From: Undaria pinnatifida
Taxonomy: Eukaryota > Sar > Phaeophyceae > Laminariales > Alariaceae
Length of the DNA stretch: 64,000 nt
NCBI GenBank assembly: GCA_012845835.1
Contig: JABAKD010000007.1
Location: forward strand, 5,781,358 to 5,845,357
Reading direction: 5' to 3'
In this document: in pieces, positions 1-11,405 of the stretch
Layout of the letters: every line of letters starts with the position of its first letter
How positions within the stretch are numbered: the stretch's first letter is position 1
The notes under the pieces: model-generated
What the model was told of the DNA's origin: nothing
What the model saw: only the letters and a program-made list of their open reading frames with translations
Database searches by the model: none
Position numbers and translations under genes: made by a program

Positions 1-598
1 GTTAACCCCTGATGATATGAGTTGGAGGTCGAGCTGGCAGGGTGCTTGATTCTATTGAACAGGTAGAGTAGGTAGGTATGATGAATGCTGGCTTCCATAG
101 TTGAAAAAAGAGCCCATGTCCTAACCAAAGTGTCCTGTAATACCCACGCGTGTTGAAAGCTTGGTATGGACTATTAATAATAAGCCAGAGCGGAACTGGT
201 TGGACAAAGTGTGGCCTGACGCCTTATTTTGAGGGAGGTTGACTCCGGAGTGAGGAGTTATATCTTAGCTCATACCAGGGTATGTATATATATATATATT
301 TTTGGGGTCATAAAACAATAGTTAAAGGCGATGCTCTTACATTTTTTTAAGGATTTGAGGATGGTATTTTTGAGTTTGCATTAATCTAGGATTGAATGAG
401 CGTTGTCATGACAGATGTCACGAGCGGGAGGGTAGTAGGATTTACCATTCATGTGGTCGTATCAATGTCCGGGAATCAATCTCGGGTCTGCGTTGATACT
501 AACAGTTACAATATTTTTTTTCATTTCTTTTGCTTGAGGCATGTTGAGAATGAGTATCTACAATATATATTTTGCTTGATCGACGAGTTGGAAGTATA
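1..598 (+). repeat. Dispersed repeat, copy A, left part
   Basis: This stretch aligns by eye, with many substitutions and indels, to 22640-23935. Shared landmarks include the phrases around 60-165 (GATGAATGCT, ACGCGTGTT, AGCTTGGTATGGAC) and 385-430. It is cut at 599-607 by the Mutator-like insertion and resumes at 7622. The paralogue at 23732 carries a Harbinger-like element that is absent here; the matching point lies near 268. No coding function is recognised. It is probably an old dispersed element whose left end lies outside the window. Confidence 0.75.
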
Positions 599-607
599 CG
601 TATAAAT

Positions 608-729
608 CGGCGCCCGGGAATCTGCCAACATTGGCAGGAAGGAAAAGCCTGCCAACACCAAAAACGCCTGCATACCTACTCTACAGAACCAGATTTCAAT
701 TTGAAAACCGTGAAAAGACCACGAAGTAC
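608..729 (+). repeat. Left terminal inverted repeat of the 7-kb element
   Basis: It is the reverse complement of 7508-7621 except for an 8-bp extra segment around 710-717 and two nearby substitutions. It contains an internal short palindrome, TGCCAACATTGGCA, near 623-636, which could form a small hairpin. Confidence 0.92.
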
Positions 730-2489
730 ACCTGCCCGCACACTCTGCCCGCAGAGCTAACACACGTAGCAGCACGTAGCAGCACGTAGCGGCGGACCCG
801 CAGTGGTTAACCACAAGGTATCTACGGGGCTGAGAACCGCCAGCAGCATGGAGGCTACTGCAAGTGCTGCTGCCAGTCTTGCGAGCTCGGCTTTTCCTTG
901 CCGCCTTGCGAGACGGACGAAAGTGATGCACCGGTTACCTCCTCGCTAGGCACGGCGTGGAGTGCAGTCTCGGATGAAAGACATGCACCCACGACCTCGC
1001 CAGGCTTGACGTGGATTAACGAGGAGCCTATGGTGGTAGATGACCAGGCAGCTCCTTACAACGAAAACTCAGCAGCAAGACGCAGATTCCCCGGCGCCGC
1101 TTATCAGAGGGCCGGCGGCACGATACTCTTAAAGTAGTACAGGACGTAAAAATGGCAAGCTGATACTTCTAGAAAGACAAGAAATCCGGGAGCTCAAGGC
1201 AGTGCAGATGACACCCTCCCAAATAAGAAACCCGCAGCCCCAGCCAGGATTCCTGTTTCTCGCTATCAAATAAGCACCTGATACTTGTACAAGTAGGTGT
1301 AGTGCAGATAGATTATTCTAGGCACAATGCTGCTCATACCGCAGTAGTAGCAGAAATTAAATATTAATAGGAAAAAAAGGAAGAAACCTGAATAATTCTG
1401 GCCGAGGCTGAATTTCTTATTTGAGACAGGGTGAGTTCTACACACTATCTTCAGCATAGCGCCTCTCACTTATCTTCCTTTCCTGGTAAGGTACAAGTAT
1501 GAGCCTTGCTTTCCTATTCATATCCCTGGGTGTTTTTTTACATTTATGTCGTGCCCTATTGTCGTGCACTATTATTGTGCACTACTACAAGTAGTGTAGT
1601 GCTGTATCCCATAATATGTACAACGGCAAGCATCACCAACCAGCCGCAACAGAATGTTTTTTTCATGCGTTTGTGATACAAATGTTCCCCACTCGAAGTA
1701 TAAATACCAACACTTACCATTATAGTGGACAAAAAATAGGACACCTCCCAATATAAAATCACCCATATAGTATATTACGAGTACCAACAACGCAGCTTGC
1801 AAAGATGAGTATTGACCTGAAATTCGTCGAACTCACGGCTGACGACCTTGAAAATTAGTTATAAAATGTTGTCGTTGCCATACAACGCGTTTCTTTGTGC
1901 GTTGAACTCCTTGGTGTGTATCGAATGGATGAAGTAGGGCTTTCGGTGACAATATTCGACTGGGAAGCGCTGCGGGTGGTTCCGCCAATAGACGACACGA
2001 ACACCACAAATAACAGGACCGACGTAACTCTAGTTCTACCAAATGATTGGCGATGCTTCTGAAAAATTCTTCTTCCAATACAGACACTTTTGTGTGGTGT
2101 ATGTCGTGGCACTGAACCGTTCTTGCCGCCCGGCGACATCCAGCACCCCCATCATGCCAGGCGAAGGAAGAGAAATATTAGGGGGGTGGGGAATAGCTAC
2201 GAGTTGGGACCAGGTAACCCCCCCCCCCCCTTTTTCTTTCCCTCTCCCCAGGGATGGATAAAAAGGAAAACATGGGAAAGGGAAAACTAAACAAAAAGGG
2301 ACCACAATTTTGTCGATAACGGTGGTAGTATCGCTGTTGCCCCTCCCCCAGAGATGAAACAGACAATCAAACCCAGGGCCACACAAAACGAAACGGCCGG
2401 CTCGCAAGCGAAGCAAAAACATAAACTCGTACGATATTTATTCTTTGTGAATTAACAAAAGGCAAACTTGACCCGACACTGCAGACGCT

Positions 2490-3241
2490 AACCTACCACA
2501 CCAAGATGGGCCCGAGTGCACTTTTCACATTCACACCATGACCACCACCGCTTCCCGTCTGATCTAGTTTTTTCCCAGTTCTGAAGGCCTTGGGCCGGTG
2601 CTTTTCTGGCGGCACAGTGCGTTGGGGCCGCCCCTCCCTCCCACGCGGGGCAGGGTGAGCCTCCTGGTACGCGCCTTCTTGCCGACTGTGGCCGCGGTGA
2701 AAGAAAATCTGAGGGCCCCGGAATGGGCCCTTGGGCTTCTTGGGCGTCTGTTGGCGGCGCCAAACTACCCTGCCTCATCCCCGCCGCAGCCAAAATCCAA
2801 CATCTTTGCAGCTGACGCCGACACGCCTGCACCTGCCGCTGCGCCCCCCCCCTCGCTGCCGCCACGAACGCCAACAATACCTGCCCCATACCAACTCCGC
2901 GAAACAGCAGGGGAAACAGCGATACCGACAACACCCGCAATCATCGCGCCCCCGTCAGCTTCCTGCAATCTAGCACGCAATGCAGTATGTCGTTAACAAA
3001 TAGAGATCATCGTATTCCTAACGTTGGCGTGCCCTTTGATGTGATCATAGCGATTCTGAAGTTGTTGGGAGGCCGACAAGATCAACCGGCCCCTCACCCC
3101 GAGCATCAGGTCCCCACAGTCTCTGAGAAAGGTCGCTTCTTTCACCAGTGTCTGCCACGTCGAGAGCAGAGACCCACCCAGGAAACATCGGGCTATCCGG
3201 TGACCAGCTGGCCGTGTCGCTTTAGATAATCTCAAACTCAA
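2490..3241 (-). other. Exon-like open frames downstream of the element's gene
   Basis: Several overlapping minus-strand open frames lie here. One (2993-3241) contains a coherent-looking stretch around STWQTLVKEATFLRDCGDLM, and another ends near 2490 with WSWCECEKCTRAH, which has paired cysteines. They lie 3' of the spliced exons at 4087-5106 on the same strand, so they could be further exons or a second gene of the element. The GC content is high relative to the flanks. No family is recognised and no splice junction here was convincing, so coding status is uncertain. Confidence 0.25.
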
Positions 3242-4086
3242 AAACTGTTCGTAGCACGCTCCAATCTACTTCGGCAGTCCGCGGTTCTTCGCAGCCATCT
3301 AAATGTCCTAGCGATAATTGAACTCCAGCAGATCGAGTGGGCCAGCGCAGGAGAAGCGCAATAGTAGCCTGCGGAGGTGACGATGAAAACCCTTAAAAAA
3401 AGGACAAACAGTTACAGCAGGCGGAAAACATATTGGACAGGTGTACGTCAGGTCCATCATAACACGAATTACCTGGTTGACCACCAAGCCGAAGAAAAAA
3501 CTCAACATGTTACAAACACTGCAACAAAACGAAACCGTGCGGTTTACTTGACGGCAAACACTATGAGCATCGGGTTACGCGGTGAGGCCAATGTTATGGG
3601 TGGAAATGGTTGCTGTACCTGCTAGTGATAGGAAAGTCACGCAAAACACACACACCAAGCCCCTGTTCCGCTGGAATCTCTGACACAGCGGCGAGTGGTG
3701 ATCCCCGCTTTACTTTTCCCTGTTGCGTAGTACAGCGGCACGCCGTCAGGCTTGCTTAGACAACCAGCTTCGATGTGCTTGCGGAGCAGCTTCACGACTT
3801 CTAGTGCTTTCGGGCGCAGGAGATTTATCCCGAATTCGCATCGATCACGTCGCAGAACCGATCAATCACTGAATCAAAGCGAGTCAACAATCGTGTACGC
3901 TCGGGCGCTAACCGCCGACAATTCCGCAAGAAACACAGTTCATCTCTATCTCTGTCTACTCAGCCACCTATTCCGACGGCATTTTTGCGCTTGAAGAGCA
4001 CTTTCTACCTGCAGTTGGAAGCCAGATCGGCAGGAGCGTAATGGTCACGACACATGACCCAGTACAGGCATTGTTTTCGACGACAG

Positions 4087-5106
4087 CTAAAGTCTCTCCA
4101 TATCACTGATCCGAACAACGACACAAGTGACGTCAAAACCAATTGCCTCCTTGATGTTTTCCAGATTAACGATATAGCAAGCATCTCTCAACCAAGCCAT
4201 GGAGGGCTTGAAGGCGCCGTGACTTTTCTTCAACAGGCGCGAGATACGTGGAAGCGCGTGGAAGGTATCCTGGCGACCCTTGAGCATGTTTGGGCCACCC
4301 CCCTGATGCAGTTAGGTAACAATCAACATGAATTGAGAACACTCGAACAGAAAAAAATCGTATACAAAGCGCACGTTGACGCCGAGCAGATTTCAAAAAC
4401 AAACAACACATATTTGCCACCTCTGCAGCACTCACGTCGTCCTGGTAAACATTGCCACCGATCTCGTCTCCGCCTCTTAGGTCGCAAGCGCGGTCGTGAC
4501 CAGCATCAAAGTCATACCCGTCGCCACCGTCCTTTTCGCCCTCGTCCGAGTCCGTATCATCTAGAAAAAAAAACAAAACGAAAAAGTTTGGTTTGTTGGG
4601 CGAATACAAACGTCAGCAAGAGAATGAGGAACGCCAATGCGGGCAGGGCGTCAGACAACTCAGCTCCATTTTTTCCAAGGGCGGTGTAAGGCCTTACCTA
4701 GCGAGCCCACCACGTGGCAAGGTGCTTCGGTGGCGAACAAGTCGGGGTCATCGTTGTAAGCAGCACTTGCATTCGGGTTTGGCGACGGTGCTGGTGTCGA
4801 AGGGGGGGGTGTCCAATCGGCCGCAAGGCGAACATGGGTAACGTCCCACAGAACAAGCCTGTCACCGCCGCCGCCGCAGATTTCCTTCATCGTCACACGA
4901 CCCACACCCGCGGAGGAAGGTGCCTCCTTGTGTGCTGCGTATGTAGCAGGCTTGACCGCGTCGCTCACTTTGACTACGACGCCCTTCTGGCCGCCAGATT
5001 GACGTGATCGAGGACGCCACCGAAGCAAAGATCCAGCGGTAGTCTCATGGCCCTGTACGTTCCCAACGCCAATACAACTGGCATGGTTGTTGCTGTGGAG
5101 TCGCAC
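4087..5106 (-). CDS. Spliced minus-strand gene of the Mutator-like element, putative transposase part
   Basis: Three exons can be joined in frame. The first ends at 4698 before a GTAAGG donor. A 137-bp intron (4561-4697) ends in a pyrimidine-rich TTTTTTTTCTAG acceptor. The second exon (4436-4560) is very acidic (DDTDSDEGEKDGGDGYDFD) and ends before GTGAGT. A 133-bp intron (4303-4435) ends in CATCAG. The third exon (4087-4302) encodes a region with RQDTFHALPRISRLLKKSHG and stops at 4087. Both junctions keep the frame. The first exon's 5' limit is unclear, since two frames compete above 4990. The D-x-x-H motif in exon 3 resembles the C/D(2)H motif reported downstream of the second catalytic Asp in several DDE transposase superfamilies. 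That comparison is inference, and the full catalytic triad was not located. Its position inside a TIR element argues for a transposase or accessory transposon protein. Confidence 0.5.
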
Positions 5107-5519
5107 CTAGAGTTCCATCGCAAAATAGACCAGGTTTGGGGGGTGATACCAGGTTAAGTCGCTTGTGATGCGGATGTGCCGTGCATGTTGTTGGTTTAGA
5201 TGATGCGAGAAATAAGGTCTCGATGAATGTGGTACAGAACATCCCAATCGCATCTGTGTTCCCGGCGGCAAAATGGTCGGAACCGGGCTGCGCATGGGGT
5301 CCTTCAATGCCTCGATCTCCTCGTAAACGAGAACGGACGCGTAATCATCCAAGCAGGCATACTCTACCCGTCACGGCACCGTAAGGATTTTAAAAGGCAG
5401 GCATCATTTAACATTCCACATACCAGCAGATTCAAGAGCATGGCGCCAACAATCTAGCTGGCAACAAGAAACGTTCGATAACCTACAACGAGCGTGAATA
5501 GGGACACGCGCACAGCTAA

Positions 5520-5873
5520 CTAGAGTAGTATCACCAGTTGGGCGTTGAGGGGAGAACTCCAGCGAGACAAGGGGAAGATCGGGTCTGTGGGCACCTCTTT
5601 CCCAACCAAACTAGACACTATACCCTCCAGCGAAAGAGATGGCGTCTGCACCCAACAAGCTTTCGCGTGAGTCAGCGCGCCCACAGTGTTCGCGGCTTTG
5701 ACCTCATCCAAATACGTCGCGTCTGACTTGGTGTTGACGCCAAGTCTACCATCATGTCCTGGTACCAAATCACGCTGGTTTTTCACCTTTGGAAACGCAA
5801 GCGAGAATTTTCGATTTGAATACGCCTTGTGCCAGCTGCGAACTGCCGAACCAAGAAAACACGACTGCCGCAA
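5520..5873 (-). CDS. Possible upstream exon of the element's gene
   Basis: A 117-codon minus-strand open frame includes KFSLAFPKVKNQRDLVPGHD and SDATYLDEVKAANTVGALTH, whose composition looks coding rather than random. It lies 5' of the spliced exons at 4087-5106 on the same strand. A plausible acceptor (pyrimidine-rich, ending GGCAG) lies near 5852. Between 5107 and 5400 another minus-strand open frame, YACLDDYASVLVYEEIEALK, may be an intervening exon. I could not assign a family or a start codon. Confidence 0.33.
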   Translation of the reverse strand: MRQSCFLGSAVRSWHKAYSNRKFSLAFPKVKNQRDLVPGHDGRLGVNTKSDATYLDEVKAANTVGALTHAKACWVQTPSLSLEGIVSSLVGKEVPTDPIFPLSRWSSPLNAQLVILL

Positions 5874-5989
5874 TTGTACCAGGTGCCAGTTATCATGTAC
5901 CAGTCATCATATGCTCAGATCTATACATCACGTGTACGAGTGTAGAAGCTACGACAGCAAACAAGCTTCAGCAGAAGTAATAGTTTCAA

Positions 5990-6860
5990 AATAGATGGCG
6001 TAATTAGCCAGGCTGTTATTTACACGAAAATAAGAAACTCGGGATACTTTGTACTGAAGTTAATGTACAATAAGGTAGAGTGCACCTTCTACCAAATAAG
6101 AAAGCCAGCCTAGGTCGCTATTTTATGTGCCTGGTATCTTTTAGGTGTCCTGTACTACTGCATCTGGTATCTGGCATGCGATTAATCAGAGGTCAGGTAT
6201 GGCGCCGCAGGTATGGTATTTACTTCGTACCAGGTACCAGCTATCGCATGCTCAGAGCTATGATACCTGGTACCAGGTAGATTCGCGTACAACCAGCAGC
6301 GCACAAGCAGCAAGAGCAGTAGCCTACAATGACCTGGTACGACTCGTACCTCGTATCAAAATAACATTGCCGAAGACAAACTGCTGGTGTACAGCAGTAC
6401 AGAACACGAAAAAATAAACCTGGCAGTAAGAAAGCCAGGGTGATATTTAGCTACCGGAGTAAAAACCTCGGGAGTCAATATACCTTTATGTGACCACGGA
6501 CTCTAGATTTTTGACAAGAGTTAATGTGAGGAAAAAAAAAAAACATACTGAAGATACCTGTAAGAACAAACCCTCTGCCAAATACGAAAGCCAACCTACT
6601 GCTGTAGGTTAGTATTTCCGTGCGTTACGATATACAGCGGTACTACAGCAGTACCAGACACCTACCTGTAATATTAAAGGTGCAGTAATAAAAAAGCCAA
6701 GTTGATATTTTCAGGAAAAAAAGAAGCTCGGGAGCTGTTATACTGAAGTCAGTGTAGAACGTACCCCCTCATAAATAAGAAAGCCAGCTTACCGCAGGTA
6801 CCAGGTAAGTATGTTTCTTATCTGGTGTCCTGTTGTACTGCTTTACTATGGTACCAGGCA
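5990..6860. repeat. Degenerate subterminal repeats of the Mutator-like element
   Basis: The phrase AAATAAGAAAGCCAGC, followed by TACCTGGTACC-type palindromic words and 'CTCGGGAG', recurs near 6100, 6425, 6580, 6690 and 6780. A related phrase is at about 1150-1240 on the other side of the element. The units are diverged and of unequal spacing. Clusters of subterminal motifs are common in DNA transposons and may be transposase-binding sites; that role is inferred. No gene is seen here. Confidence 0.45.
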
Positions 6861-6966
6861 CTGCTGTGTAAGATTCGTCCGTACAGCAGCAGGTAACAAA
6901 CAGATGTCTACGAAAGAACCACTCACATCCGGCCTTGTGTAGCGTAGGTAGAGAGGGCTGTAAGGA

Positions 6967-7239
6967 AACTACCCCACCCGCTTGCTTTCCCTCTTGACGT
7001 GCTGGCTTTGACAGAATAGTGCTCGTGATGTCGATAAGGGCCCTGCTGTCAAAGTAGATGAAGTTAGTTGCACTTTGTTGTGGTTCGCTCTCCCGAGCGG
7101 ATCCATCACCGCTGCCTCCACCGCTACTTCCATCGCTACCTCCACCGTCACGATCTCCGCCGCTGCTGCTTCCAATGCCCCCACCGCTGCCTCCGCCATC
7201 AATACCCACCTCGTCGCATCGACAGATGGCAGGCTCCAA
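6967..7239 (-). other. Glycine/serine-coding trinucleotide-rich tract
   Basis: Between about 7085 and 7215 the minus strand reads as a glycine/serine-rich low-complexity frame (GGGSGGGIGSSSGG), and other frames are open on both strands. This could be the N-terminal region of the element's minus-strand gene or simply a GGN-type imperfect repeat. No start codon or splice site settles it. Confidence 0.3.
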
Positions 7240-7507
7240 GGAACGAAACTGTTAATAGTCACACTACAACCGCTGCTACATGGAGGCGCCTTGGCTCGGG
7301 ACCACGGAAACGAGCCCGGTGGTCGTAGGCTAGGAGAGCCGCAATTAGACATACCAAAGCGTACATAGCCGCCACACCAGCATGGTGCTGGGGAGCCGGA
7401 TGTGGTGTCGGTTGTCTGGTGTCTGCGCTGCGCGCGGTCCTGCTTGCAGTCTCTATCCTTACAAAAAAATCCGCAGGTATAGACTAGAAGACCAGAGACG
7501 CCGTCCC

Positions 7508-7621
7508 GTACTTCGTGGTCTTTTTCAAATTGAAATCTGGTTCTGTAGAGTAGGTACACAGGCGTTTTTGGTGTTGGCAGGCTTTTCCTTCCTGCCAATG
7601 TTGGCAGATTCCCGGGCGCCG
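7508..7621 (-). repeat. Right terminal inverted repeat of the 7-kb element
   Basis: This is the complement of 608-729 (see that entry). It is followed directly by the CGTATAAAT target duplication at 7622-7630. Confidence 0.92.
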
Positions 7622-8165
7622 CGTATAAATTTGGGGGAACACCAATGGTGATTTTTCAAGTATTGTGTACGGAAATTTGATACATACGTGGTTTTTTATC
7701 TGGATTTCAGCATTAAATTTTGCTTGGTCAAAGGCTTGGGGAGTGTAATATTTTCGATCAGCAAATAGTTTGAAGGTGTAATATACCTGGTAGGTGATTT
7801 CGTGGTAATCTTAGGCTGGGCTTATTGAAAAATACAATCGAGAGTTTTCTTTCTGTTCTTACACGTACAAACTTTACTGCACTCTCGATCGCCCATAATC
7901 CTATTTGTAATTTCCTATATGAAGACTGCTGTTCAATTCTGCAAGCTACTGCGTTGGATATCAATATTTGGGTTTTAGGAGCAGAGTCAGTTTTGGTTTG
8001 AAACTGACATTGGATATTTGAGTCAGGTACTTCGTTTGAATAAGCAAGGTTCCGTATGGTGCGCTTTCGTTCAACGTTATCATGACGTGCACACAGGCAG
8101 GGGGGATGTTGGTTTATGCCTGCGCACAAGTCTGAGGTATGATGTGTACGACGTATGAAAAGGCA
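7622..8165 (+). repeat. Dispersed repeat, copy A, right part
   Basis: This continues copy A after the Mutator-like insertion. It aligns with 23935-24213 (up to the TA at 24214) and then directly with 30403-30560. The junction GCGTTGGATATCAATATTTG at 7951-7970 is the intact, empty counterpart of the Tigger-like insertion site. Similarity fades after about 8150. No gene is recognised. Confidence 0.8.
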
Positions 8166-8252
8166 AAACTGCAAGAAGAACAACAAACATCATAGATATA
8201 TCGATAGCTAGATGCTGACGAGGAACCTCATGTACCATAAGATGCATATACG

Positions 8253-8898
8253 GTAGCGGCTACGGTTTAAGAGAGGGTTGTGCGAGCCTGATATTTCTCT
8301 CTTAAATCGAGACTTCTCTTATATCGTATTAGCTACGATATAAGAGAGTATTATCTCAAACCGCTTGCGTTTGGCGGCAGCGCCGGGTTTTTTCGCGACA
8401 CCCTGGCCAAGTCGCAAGCCACTACTGGCACCCGCGGGGCTCTTGCCTTTGCCCCCCGAAGAGTCGCGCTTACCTGACTGCGCCCCAGCACTCCCCTCTC
8501 ACAATTTCCCAAAGGCTCGCACAGGTGTGACAGATGCGGTGCATCTCGCTGGTACCACGCGGGTCCACCACACCACACTTAGCCATGGAGGTACTGGCCG
8601 CAGACTCCTCGGCTTTTGTGATTTGTGAAATGAGGCGGGCCTGGTGTGTTATCGGGGGCCGCTGTGCAGCGACTGCCCGCTGCGCAGGGCATGGTGTCTG
8701 CAGCTGTGTGGGTGTGTGTTCATCTGTTGATGTGTGTGATGGATGCGCGACTCTTCCTGAATAATTCCGATTTCGGAGAAAATCTCCGAAAAAATACAAA
8801 ATTCTCTCTTTAATCGATTTTTGTCGTGTCACCCCAGTTTAACTCTCTTAAATCGGTACTATTTCTTGAAAAAAAACTCTTTAACCGTAGCCGCTACG
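8253..8898. mobile_element. MITE-like element with TIR GTAGCGGCTACGG
   Basis: The ends are inverted: GTAGCGGCTACGGTTTAAGA at 8253 and its near-complement ending at 8898. The interior near both ends repeats AAGAGAG/CTCTCTT words. A hairpin with a 13-bp stem (CTCTTATATCGTA, loop TTAGC) lies at about 8316-8346. The GC-rich middle (8360-8760) has no recognised gene. No clear target-site duplication flanks it, so the exact ends and superfamily are undetermined. Confidence 0.5.
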
Positions 8899-9064
8899 AC
8901 TGTAGCCGTTTTTTTAATCAGCCGACGTCCTAAGTTGAAATGTCCCTCCATTGATGACGTGTCTTACGATAGAGGTGCACCACGACTTTTCTGAGGTCCC
9001 TCATTGAAGGATGTTAAGCATGTCTTCATCCGAAATTTGCTGTGGATAAAAACAAAACTGGTAG
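8899..9064. other. Unassigned stretch
   Basis: No gene, repeat pair or RNA signal was recognised here. Confidence 0.4.
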
Positions 9065-9240
9065 GCCGGAGATTAAACACCAATGGCCGAGGTACACAAA
9101 GGTGATCGTCCAAAAAAAGGGGCATATTTCTGACGATTTGGGGTTAATAAAGTGCCCCGTCCAATTCATAAACCATTTCAGACGAAAAGCGCTACCTTTA
9201 TTATCGTAGCACGCGTCCTATGATGGTGCACAACGCCACG
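9065..9240 (-). repeat. Dispersed repeat, inverted relative to 32345-32530
   Basis: The reverse complement aligns by eye with 32345-32530. Shared words include GGACGCGTGCT, GTCTGAA.TGGTTT and ATCGTCAGAAATA. About 23 kb separates the two. Another short inverted match pairs 10780-10860 with 32140-32225, suggesting one larger diverged repeat in opposite orientations. Confidence 0.6.
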
Positions 9241-9340
9241 ATCCCGGCATCTTGCTTGGTAATTTATTTCAATTTGTTTCTTCTGATAAAGAAAAGAATT
9301 GCATATGTATGCAGGTGTTTCGATCTAGCTAGGCTAGTAT

Positions 9341-10440
9341 ATTATAAAAAATAAAAATACACTCCAGCTGTGAGATCGAAGATTTCGTCGAAACTCATCT
9401 TTGCAAGCTGTGTGTGCTACTCCGATCGCGCGCATTACGAGTTGTGTGTCCTCATTAAGGATATAGGTCGGCGACTCCCCTTACAACTACATACAGTGTA
9501 GCTATCCGGGTCAACAGGATGATTTTAGTCAGTCTGTGCGCGGAAACTATAAACCCGTATCTGAGGGGGACAAAATCTGACAGCTGTGAAGGGAAATGGG
9601 GCCTGGTTTTGATCAAAAGCGAGCGGGTTTGGAGGGGGGGGGGGGGGGGGGGGGAGGGGGCAATTTGTGCATGTAAGCTATAAATCCTTCCGAGGGGATA
9701 AATCTGACGGTTTTGGCACCAGTATATTTTTGGGGGCGGGGGGGGGGGGGGGGTTGGGGCGGGGGGGGGGGGGGGGGGCGGGGGGGGGTAGCTCAATATG
9801 TGCCTGGAAACTATACATTATTTTGAGGGGATAAATGTGACGGTTTTGGAAATAATACATCAGTTTATCATGTATATCCCGGCCCCGGGGTAAGTCGTAC
9901 AATCAGTGAGCAAAGAGAGGGTGGAGTGTTCGAGGGGGTGGGGTTGGGATGGGTTGGGGGGGAAAGGTGGGGGGTGGGGGCGGGGGGGGGGGGAAGGGCT
10001 TTAGGTGAGGGGTTTGTTATACGTGTGGTGCTAGGTCTAGGCGATGGTGCGGGTGATGGGAAAGAAGGGGCGTTTGAGGCCGGGGGGGGGGGGGGGGGGT
10101 GACACAGCGGCATGGATGGCTCTCGAAAGATAATGAGGTGATATCCTGTGCGTGAAGTGTTTATTAATGTGGCGGATTTCGATATTTGGTGGGGCGTTTG
10201 AGTAAGGGAGAGCAAGAGGGGGGGGGGGGGGGGGGGGGATTTTATAGGAGGTTTAGGTCACAAATAATATTCAAATACACTTCGGCTGTGAGATCAAAGA
10301 TATGTAGCAACTTGTTATACGCGTGGTGCTCGGTCTAGTCGATCGTGCAGGTGGTCGGAAAAGAGGGGGCGTTGGAGGGGGGGGGGGGGGGGGGGGGGGG
10401 GGGAGGGCGTTAGGTGAGGGATTTGTTACACGTGTGGTGA
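9341..10440 (+). repeat. G-homopolymer-rich TIR family, plus orientation
   Basis: It begins with the AT-rich terminus followed by AATACACTCCAGCTGTGAGA and the conserved ~250-bp terminal domain (GATCGCGCG, ATATAGGTCGGCGACTCC, GCGCGGAAACTAT). It continues through successive modules separated by long poly-G runs (about 9637-9653, 9730-9790, 9970-9995, 10082-10100, 10219-10238, 10377-10403). The same module order, complemented, is seen at 16480-17295 with poly-C. The open frames across these runs are proline or glycine artefacts. No protein gene is supported. Confidence 0.75.
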
Positions 10441-11011
10441 TAGGATATTGTATTGTCGCCCCGGTGGCGCACCAGGTTATCCTCGAGCCGGGTATATATA
10501 GGTGAGTTTCGAGAGTTCGAGCACCGCCGAGTGCATATTCGTATAGATTCGTTTGGACATTTAATTGTGCACAACATGACTTGCGGAGAGTGCGAGAGCG
10601 TAAGTCAGCAACACTTGATAAAAATTCGACGAGCAGTTGAATTGCTGACCCCTATGTGCCATAAAAATTGAAGGCAAGAACATGGGGGAAGAAGGAACGA
10701 AACCTGTGACCACGGCTTGTTGTCTAGAAGCTGAAAGGTAAGAGTGTAAGAAAAAAACAAAAAATGTAGCCTACACTTTTTTTTACAACCGGATCCGAGC
10801 TATCATACTCGCACGAATGACTTTGTCTATTACCGACGAAAAGCTGTTTGGCGATATCTTTGGCTCAGCGTAGGAGGAAACCATCCTAATACGTATGCAT
10901 ATGTTAAGATACGGCCTCGAAAGGCCTGTAATTATCCGAGTTTGAGATAATTTGGATGGGCTTCGTATGATAAGGTTGGCGGTTTATGTTATTCGGGAAA
11001 GTTAGGAAGTA
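10441..11011. other. Unassigned stretch
   Basis: Apart from the short segment 10780-10860, which matches 32140-32225 in inverted orientation, I see no gene, RNA or repeat. Confidence 0.4.
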
Positions 11012-11405
11012 GATCGGAGACACGTGCCTCCGATCTCAGAAGCTATTGGGGGCTCTGGTGGAATGGAATAGAGGTACGTCTCTACGAAGAAATCGAAAGT
11101 GAGTACTCTCCGTGGACCTGCTCAGTTGGCAGATCTGCAGGAGGCACTCTGTGTGGCCCCACCTATACCTTCACATGTGGCGTCGACGGCAGGACAGAAA
11201 AAAATAATATCGGAGACACGTGCCTCCGATCTCAGGAGCTATCCGGGGCTCTGGTGGAGTGGAATAAAGCTACGTATCTACGAAGGAAACGAAATTGTGT
11301 AGTCTCCGAGGACCTGCTCAATTGGCAGACCTGCAGACTTGCAGGGGGCACTCTGTGTCCCCACCTATAACTTCACACATATCGAAAAAAAATATAAAAA
11401 ACGCG
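11012..11405 (+). repeat. Two tandem copies of a ~197-bp unit
   Basis: The unit starts with the hairpin ATCGGAGACACGTGCCTCCG at 11012 and again at 11209, giving a 197-bp period. The rest of the unit also repeats (GGGGCTCTGGTGGA, TCTACGAAG, CCTGCTCA.TTGGCAGA, GGCACTCTGTGT). The copies are roughly 80% alike by eye. No coding frame persists across both. Confidence 0.8.

Larger units (their letters stand above)
608..7621. mobile_element. Mutator-like DNA transposon with long TIRs and 9-bp TSD
   Basis: The element is bounded by inverted repeats beginning CGGCGCCCGGGAATCTGCC at 608 and ending with its complement at 7621. The arms (608-729 and 7508-7621) are almost identical apart from an 8-bp indel and about two substitutions. 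It is flanked by a perfect 9-bp direct repeat CGTATAAAT at 599-607 and 7622-7630. The flanking DNA joins into a sequence that matches an uninterrupted paralogue at about 23910-23950. Long TIRs plus a 9-bp duplication are classical for the Mutator/MULE superfamily. That label rests on termini only, because the encoded protein was not recognised as a MURA-type transposase. Near-identical arms imply a young insertion. The interior carries a spliced minus-strand gene and degenerate subterminal repeats. Confidence 0.9.

Noticed and set aside
9455-10215. Proline-rich frames over poly-C/poly-G stretches
   Set aside because: Artefacts of homopolymer runs in the G-rich repeat family; homologous copies do not keep the frame.
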